DNA of 9,211 nucleotides from an uncultured Treponema sp. (GTDB lineage: Bacteria > Spirochaetota > Spirochaetia > Treponematales > Treponemataceae). The first letter of the stretch is position 1; the number at the start of each line of letters is the position of its first letter. Shown piece by piece: positions 5,819-9,211 of this stretch. The stretch is from contig CAJPOF010000072.1 of assembly GCA_905372235.1 (NCBI GenBank), positions 1 through 9,211 on the forward strand. Reading direction: 5' to 3'. The position numbers and the translations under genes were made by a program. The notes beneath the pieces were generated by a model. That model worked only from the letters and a program-made list of their open reading frames with translations, had not been told where the DNA came from and did not search any database.

Positions 5819-5899
5819 CACATATGATGCAAAACCGCAAAAAATAGACGAAGGCGAATTGCCCGCATACCGTAAAAACATAATTTTAAAGGAAATTAT

Positions 5900-6526
5900 A
5901 TGATTGAAAATATTGACTGGATATTTTTTGACATCGGCTCGACTTTGACGGACGAAAGTGCCGCCTGTGCGCTCCGCATAAAAGAAATGGCGGAAAAATC
6001 CGGCGTTTCGATTTCAGAGTGCGCCCGAACGGTAAAAGATTATTTTTCCGCCGGAAAAAACGGATTTTTAGAAACCGCACGTACTTTAGGAGTTGCGCTT
6101 CCCCCGTGGAACTCCGAAGCGGAAAAAGCGTATCCCGACGCCAAAAACTGTCTTGAAACGCTTTCGTCCCGATACAAAATCGGAATCATCGCAAATCAAA
6201 ACGCAGGGTTAAAAGAGCGTCTCGAAAAATTCGGTTTTCTAAAATATTTATCCGTGATTGCCTCTTCCGCAGAAGAAGGCTTTTCAAAACCCGACCTAAA
6301 ACTTTTTGAAATCGCTCTTAAAAAAGCGAACACAATTCCTTCCCGCTCGGTGATGGTTGGCGACCGAGCCGACAACGATATCGCCCCCGCAAAATCGCTA
6401 GGAATGAAGACCGTTCTTTTACGGCGCACGGACAATCTCTATGCGAACGCTCGAACGGAACGGGAATCCCCCGACTTTAGTGCAAAAGACTTGGACGAAG
6501 TTACGCGCTTGATTCTTGCAAGATGA
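5900..6526 (+). CDS. HAD-superfamily hydrolase
   Basis: A 208-residue soluble protein of the haloacid dehalogenase fold with a helical cap between motifs I and II (about residues 17-85). Motif I is FFDIGSTL (9-16): the nucleophile Asp11 is present but the usual second Asp is Gly13. Motif II ends in IIANQ (97-100 region), with Asn99 where Ser or Thr is usual. Motif III Lys130 (SKPDLKLF) and motif IV GDRADND (154-160, Asp155 and Asp160) are intact. Length and cap resemble phosphoglycolate-phosphatase or YjjG-like members. The missing second Asp weakens a phosphatase reading, although Asp-x-Gly members exist. The start is fixed by AAAGGA 6 nt upstream. It is probably monocistronic; its 3' side runs into the repeat tract. 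Substrate unknown. Confidence 0.85.
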   Translation: MIENIDWIFFDIGSTLTDESAACALRIKEMAEKSGVSISECARTVKDYFSAGKNGFLETARTLGVALPPWNSEAEKAYPDAKNCLETLSSRYKIGIIANQNAGLKERLEKFGFLKYLSVIASSAEEGFSKPDLKLFEIALKKANTIPSRSVMVGDRADNDIAPAKSLGMKTVLLRRTDNLYANARTERESPDFSAKDLDEVTRLILAR

Positions 6527-6582
6527 TTTTAACGAAACGGCTAGGAACTATATTTGCGATTCATAAAGAGTTGCATGTGGGC

Positions 6583-6662
6583 GGACGGACATAGGTAGGC
6601 TTTGTTCATTGTATAACGACCCGTATGTCCGTCCCACGAATCGGGCAAAAGCCCGATTCGTG
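6583..6662. repeat. Two-stem repeat, copy A
   Basis: Outer stem: GGACGGACATA (6583-6593) with TATGTCCGTCC (6624-6634), 11 bp and a 30-nt loop. This is followed at once by a perfect 12-bp hairpin, CACGAATCGGGC (6635-6646), loop AAAA, and its complement (6651-6662). The loop of the first stem contains TGTTCATTGT (6603-6612), repeated at 6673-6682. Copy B lies exactly 194 nt downstream. Confidence 0.85.
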
Positions 6663-6752
6663 CTAGTGGGAGTGTTCATTGTGAAGAACGGGCATTTTTA
6701 TTTGTAATTCATGAAAATAAATAAAAGCGTGATATATCGTAAATCCGGGGTT

Positions 6753-6771
6753 CTTAGGGCAGAGCCCTAAG
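6753..6771. repeat. 8-bp hairpin between the two repeat copies
   Basis: CTTAGGGC (6753-6760), loop AGA, and GCCCTAAG (6764-6771) pair perfectly. It immediately precedes copy B of the two-stem repeat. Confidence 0.7.
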
Positions 6772-6776
6772 CAGTC

Positions 6777-6856
6777 GGACGGACATAGTTAGGCATCGTT
6801 CATCGTGTAACGCTCCTCATGTCCGTCCCAAGAATCGGGCAAAAGCCCGATTCTTG
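6777..6856. repeat. Two-stem repeat, copy B
   Basis: Outer stem: GGACGGACAT (6777-6786) with ATGTCCGTCC (6819-6828), 10 bp. Second hairpin: CAAGAATCGGGC (6829-6840), loop AAAA, complement 6845-6856, 12 bp. Relative to copy A, the pair 6637-6660 (C-G) is replaced by 6831-6854 (A-T), so pairing is kept. Both copies are followed by a match ending in CTAG. Confidence 0.85.
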
Positions 6857-6870
6857 CTAGATGGGTTATG

Positions 6871-6944
6871 CAAGTTTTCCGCAAGGAAAACTTGGGGCGG
6901 CGGAAGAAGCGTAAACGGTTGTAAATCTAGTTTCACCGCCGCCC
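6871..6944. repeat. GCAA-loop hairpin and adjoining GC-rich inverted repeat
   Basis: CAAGTTTTCC (6871-6880), loop GCAA, and GGAAAACTTG (6885-6894) form a perfect 10-bp hairpin; on the plus strand the loop fits the GNRA type of RNA tetraloop. It abuts GGGCGGCGG (6895-6903), which pairs with CCGCCGCCC (6936-6944) across a 32-nt loop. Neither stem is followed by a T-run on either strand. Confidence 0.75.
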
Positions 6945-6985
6945 TCCCAGTCTGATGGGGTGTCCTCTCTCCCCCTTAATTATTA

Positions 6986-9079
6986 TCATACTTTAAATTT
7001 CCTCACTTCCCCAGCAAGTCCTTCGATACTCTGCTTGTTCTTCATCGCAAGCTCGTTCACTTCGTTTACGGCGTTGTTTATCTGCAACACGCCGGCACTC
7101 ATCTCGTTCATCGAATCCTTGATGACCGCCGTAAGGCTGTCGAGTTTCTGCATCTCGCTCGCAACACCCTTGCCGCCGATGAGCATCTCCTCAGAACCGT
7201 TTTTGACCTCGACCGTCACGGAATTTATGTTCTTGATGGCGGCAAGCACCTCGCGGCTTCCGTTCTCCTGCTCACGCATTGCGGCGGTCAGTTCGGCACT
7301 CATGCCGCGCACATTTTCTGCAAGCTGGAAAATCGCATTGAACTTTTCTTCCACAACTTTTGAACTTTCCGCAAGCCCACGGATATCGTCGCTAAGATTT
7401 TTGAGCGTGTCGGTTATCGTCTTTCCTTGGACGCTAGATTCTTCCGCAAGTTTTCGGATTTCATCGGCAACGACTGCGAAGCCCTTTCCCGACTCGCCTG
7501 CGTGTGCCGCTTCGATGGCGGCGTTCATCGCAAGAAGGTTCGTTTGCGAAGCGATGTTCTGAATCACGCTAGAGGCTTCTATCAAACCGCCGGATTCGTC
7601 AGCGATTTTCTGCGTTACGGTGTTTGATGTAACAAGCGTTGTTTTGCCCTCTGAAGTCGCCGTCGAAAGCATTTTTACCATGTTGTCGCTCTTCTCCAAA
7701 GACTGCGTAATAGACGCAATGTTCGCAACCATTTCTTCGATGCTCGCCGATGACTGAGCTACGCTCGCCGCCTGCGTCTCGATGCTACCATTCAGTTGTT
7801 CTATCGTGCGGATGATTTCTTCCACCGTGCTGGAAGTTTCCGTAACGCTTGCGGCTTGGTTCATGGTCTGCTGTTTAACGCCGTCAATGTTCGCCGTTAT
7901 TTCGTTTATCGCGCTCGCAGTCTCGGTCATGTTGCTTGAAAGCTCGTCGCCGATGGACTGCATGACGTTGGAACTCGCCCCGACGGTCTTTATCGATGAA
8001 CCTATTTTTGCAATCGTCTGGTTGAAGTATTCGGACAAATCCGTAACCTCATCGTTTCCGTGGATTGGAAGACGCACGGTCAAATCTCCGTCGCCTTGGG
8101 CGATGCTCCGCAAGGCTTCCACCGTAACGCCGATTGGCTTTACGATTGCGGCGGCTACCAAGAACACGATTGTCAGCGCGATGGCTAAAATTATCACGCC
8201 GATTATGTACATCGAAAGCCGTAAAGTCTGCACCGTTCCCATGAATTCGTTTATCGGGGCTTTTATTATGATTGTCCAGTTGGTTGACTTCAGGTGTGCA
8301 TAAGAAGCAATATTCCGAGTTCCATTGTATTCATATTTACCGGTAAAAGCTTTTGAGGCTGCTAATGCGGACTTCTCAAATTTTGCAAGCGACTTAAATT
8401 GAGGGTCTTTTTCGGCACGCTTTTGTGAATTACCAAAATTTCGAACGATAGATTCATCTTGATGTGCGATTACCGTTCCTTCCGGATTCAGAATATAACA
8501 GTATCCGGTTTTGCCTACGACAATATTTTCGATGTCCCTCGAAAGATAAAGCCCGTCTATAGTCGCACAAATGGCACTCATAACCTGATTGTTTTCTCCG
8601 ATTACGGGAATTCCTACCGCCATTATGAAGTTTCCGTCCAAACTGGAAACAAAAGGCTCGCTGACAGAATTTTTTCCTTGCTTTCCAAGTACGAACCAAT
8701 CTTGACCGCTGACGTTTATGGTTTTGTCGCCATACGTATACATATTTCCCGAAAGGTCGGCATAGCTCAAAAGCAATATTTCATGATTGAAATCCGCCTC
8801 TTTTTTTAGGTACAGGGCTTTTTCGTTGGAAGTAACGTTGGAATCTCGCAGAGCAGGGGCTCGTGCGATTCCCTCAAGGAACTGCAACAAAGAGGAAATC
8901 TTTCCGTCGATAATTTCTGCGGTATCTTCCGCTTTGTCCAAAAGGTGGTTATCGACTGTTTCGCTTACAGCCTTTCGGGCAATCCGCATTGCAAAAAATC
9001 CAAGAATGAAATTTGCGAGCGCAACCAACAATCCGAATATGATTAATAGTTTGAGTTTTATTGAGAATCGGTTTTTCAT
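6986..9079 (-). CDS. Methyl-accepting chemotaxis protein with Cache sensor domain
   Basis: A 697-residue chemoreceptor. Order: cytoplasmic tip, membrane helix 1 (about 9-31), periplasmic double-Cache domain (about 35-280; the GQDWFVLGKQGK to EPFVSSLDGNF stretch at 125-151 and GIPVIGENNQ at 156-165 are typical), membrane helix 2 (about 288-312), HAMP (about 310-362, with IVKPI and DGDLTVRLP) and a long coiled-coil signalling domain (about 370-690). The conserved tip is AIEAAHAGESGKGFAVVADEIRKLAEESS (521-549, split here by GES-GKG). It relays ligand binding to CheA and CheW. No C-terminal CheR/CheB-binding pentapeptide is seen; the end is EVRKFKV. The ligand is unknown, and the Arg of the amino-acid-binding motif (R before W) is not present at the DW position. 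The start at 9079 is chosen because GGAG lies 6 nt upstream; TTG at 9091 overlaps it. Confidence 0.93.
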   Translation of the reverse strand: MKNRFSIKLKLLIIFGLLVALANFILGFFAMRIARKAVSETVDNHLLDKAEDTAEIIDGKISSLLQFLEGIARAPALRDSNVTSNEKALYLKKEADFNHEILLLSYADLSGNMYTYGDKTINVSGQDWFVLGKQGKNSVSEPFVSSLDGNFIMAVGIPVIGENNQVMSAICATIDGLYLSRDIENIVVGKTGYCYILNPEGTVIAHQDESIVRNFGNSQKRAEKDPQFKSLAKFEKSALAASKAFTGKYEYNGTRNIASYAHLKSTNWTIIIKAPINEFMGTVQTLRLSMYIIGVIILAIALTIVFLVAAAIVKPIGVTVEALRSIAQGDGDLTVRLPIHGNDEVTDLSEYFNQTIAKIGSSIKTVGASSNVMQSIGDELSSNMTETASAINEITANIDGVKQQTMNQAASVTETSSTVEEIIRTIEQLNGSIETQAASVAQSSASIEEMVANIASITQSLEKSDNMVKMLSTATSEGKTTLVTSNTVTQKIADESGGLIEASSVIQNIASQTNLLAMNAAIEAAHAGESGKGFAVVADEIRKLAEESSVQGKTITDTLKNLSDDIRGLAESSKVVEEKFNAIFQLAENVRGMSAELTAAMREQENGSREVLAAIKNINSVTVEVKNGSEEMLIGGKGVASEMQKLDSLTAVIKDSMNEMSAGVLQINNAVNEVNELAMKNKQSIEGLAGEVRKFKV

Positions 9080-9107
9080 AAAAATCTCCAAAAAATAAGA
9101 ATTAAGG

Positions 9108-9140
9108 GCAAGTTTTCGACTTCATTGTTGAAGCTCTTGC
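9108..9140 (-). promoter_or_regulatory. Two-tier stem-loop in the chemoreceptor leader
   Basis: GCAAG (9108-9112) pairs with CTTGC (9136-9140), and inside it CTTCA (9120-9124) pairs with TGAAG (9129-9133) around a 4-nt loop. It lies about 20 nt upstream of the GGAG site on the minus strand. No clear promoter was identified upstream of it, the best being a weak TTGAAA-type -35 near 9160. A role in translation is only a possibility. Confidence 0.3.
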
Positions 9141-9211
9141 GATAAAAAAATAGACAGTTTTTCAATTTTTTAGGGAGAAAACAGAAGCGGTAAAATCACA
9201 TTGTGGCGGTT

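Larger units (their letters stand above)
5544..5899. other. Divergent intergenic region of 356 nt
   Basis: This separates the minus-strand lipoprotein gene from the plus-strand HAD gene. It holds the three-hairpin cluster (5629-5706) and a perfect TATAAT (5813-5818) about 80 nt upstream of the HAD start, without a convincing -35 box. A TTGACA (5756-5761) has no good -10 at 16-18 nt. No gene is supported in it. Confidence 0.6.
6527..6985. other. Convergent intergenic tract of 459 nt, multi-hairpin
   Basis: Both flanking genes end here (HAD stop at 6526, chemoreceptor stop at 6986), so gene promoters are not expected. It holds two copies of a two-stem repeat, an 8-bp hairpin (6753-6771), a 10-bp hairpin with a GCAA loop (6871-6894) and a 9-bp GC-rich inverted repeat (6895-6944). 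No open frame in it is credible. Confidence 0.75.

Noticed and set aside
5824..5847. Tiny frame starting ATG ATG, seven codons, upstream of the HAD gene
   Set aside because: No Shine-Dalgarno sequence and no sign of leader-peptide features such as repeated regulatory codons.
5681..5881. Minus-strand open frame of 66 codons
   Set aside because: Covers hairpins 2 and 3 and the HAD promoter region; no ribosome binding site and no protein-like pattern.
6674..6700. Terminator for the HAD gene
   Set aside because: GTTC/GAAC with a following T-rich run is only 4 bp and lies about 150 nt beyond the stop codon.
6583..6856. CRISPR-like array
   Set aside because: Only two copies of the repeat, internally palindromic and 194 nt apart, with no cas genes and no spacer-like regularity.
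6960..8303. Plus-strand open frames antisense to the chemoreceptor gene
   Set aside because: Ser/Leu/Phe-rich readings that mirror the Glu/Ala/Ser-rich receptor codons; the receptor frame is certain.

Overview
The window looks like chromosomal DNA of a host-associated or anaerobic spirochaete, most likely Treponema-like. This is inferred from four things: AT-rich coding regions with Phe-rich membrane segments, two lipoproteins whose lipobox has Phe at -3 (tolerated in spirochaetes), a chemoreceptor of the usual Cache-HAMP-signalling type ending in an EVRKFKV-like tail, and long repeat-filled intergenic tracts. No rRNA, tRNA, transposase, phage or CRISPR feature was seen, so the genus is a judgement and not a demonstration.

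Layout. Positions 75-557 (minus) encode a DUF456 membrane protein. It is divergent from a large membrane-bound PP2C/SpoIIE-type phosphatase at 605-2374 (plus), and the two appear to share one bidirectional promoter region. A small lipoprotein (2482-2976, plus) follows with its own likely promoter and a strong terminator hairpin. On the minus strand, a SAM-dependent methyltransferase (4518 to 3754) and a bicupin protein (3745 to 3074) form a tight two-gene operon. A second lipoprotein (5543 to 5088, minus) and a HAD-family hydrolase (5900-6526, plus) diverge from a region holding three interlocked hairpins. A methyl-accepting chemotaxis protein (9079 to 6986, minus) converges on the HAD gene.

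How the genes work together. The phosphatase and the chemoreceptor are both membrane sensors, but nothing shows that they act in one pathway. The only well-supported functional unit is the methyltransferase-cupin pair. The phosphatase carries Lys where its family has a metal-binding Asp, so its catalytic competence is in question.

The most unusual content is non-coding. Three intergenic regions (4519-5087, 5544-5899, 6527-6985) hold little or no coding sequence but are dense in inverted and dispersed repeats. These include a 48-nt hairpin repeat present twice (once apparently serving as a terminator), a two-stem element present twice exactly 194 nt apart with a compensatory base-pair change, and a third relative of that element built around a long-range inverted repeat. 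They look like small dispersed palindromic elements or structured RNAs. No protein partner for them lies in the window.
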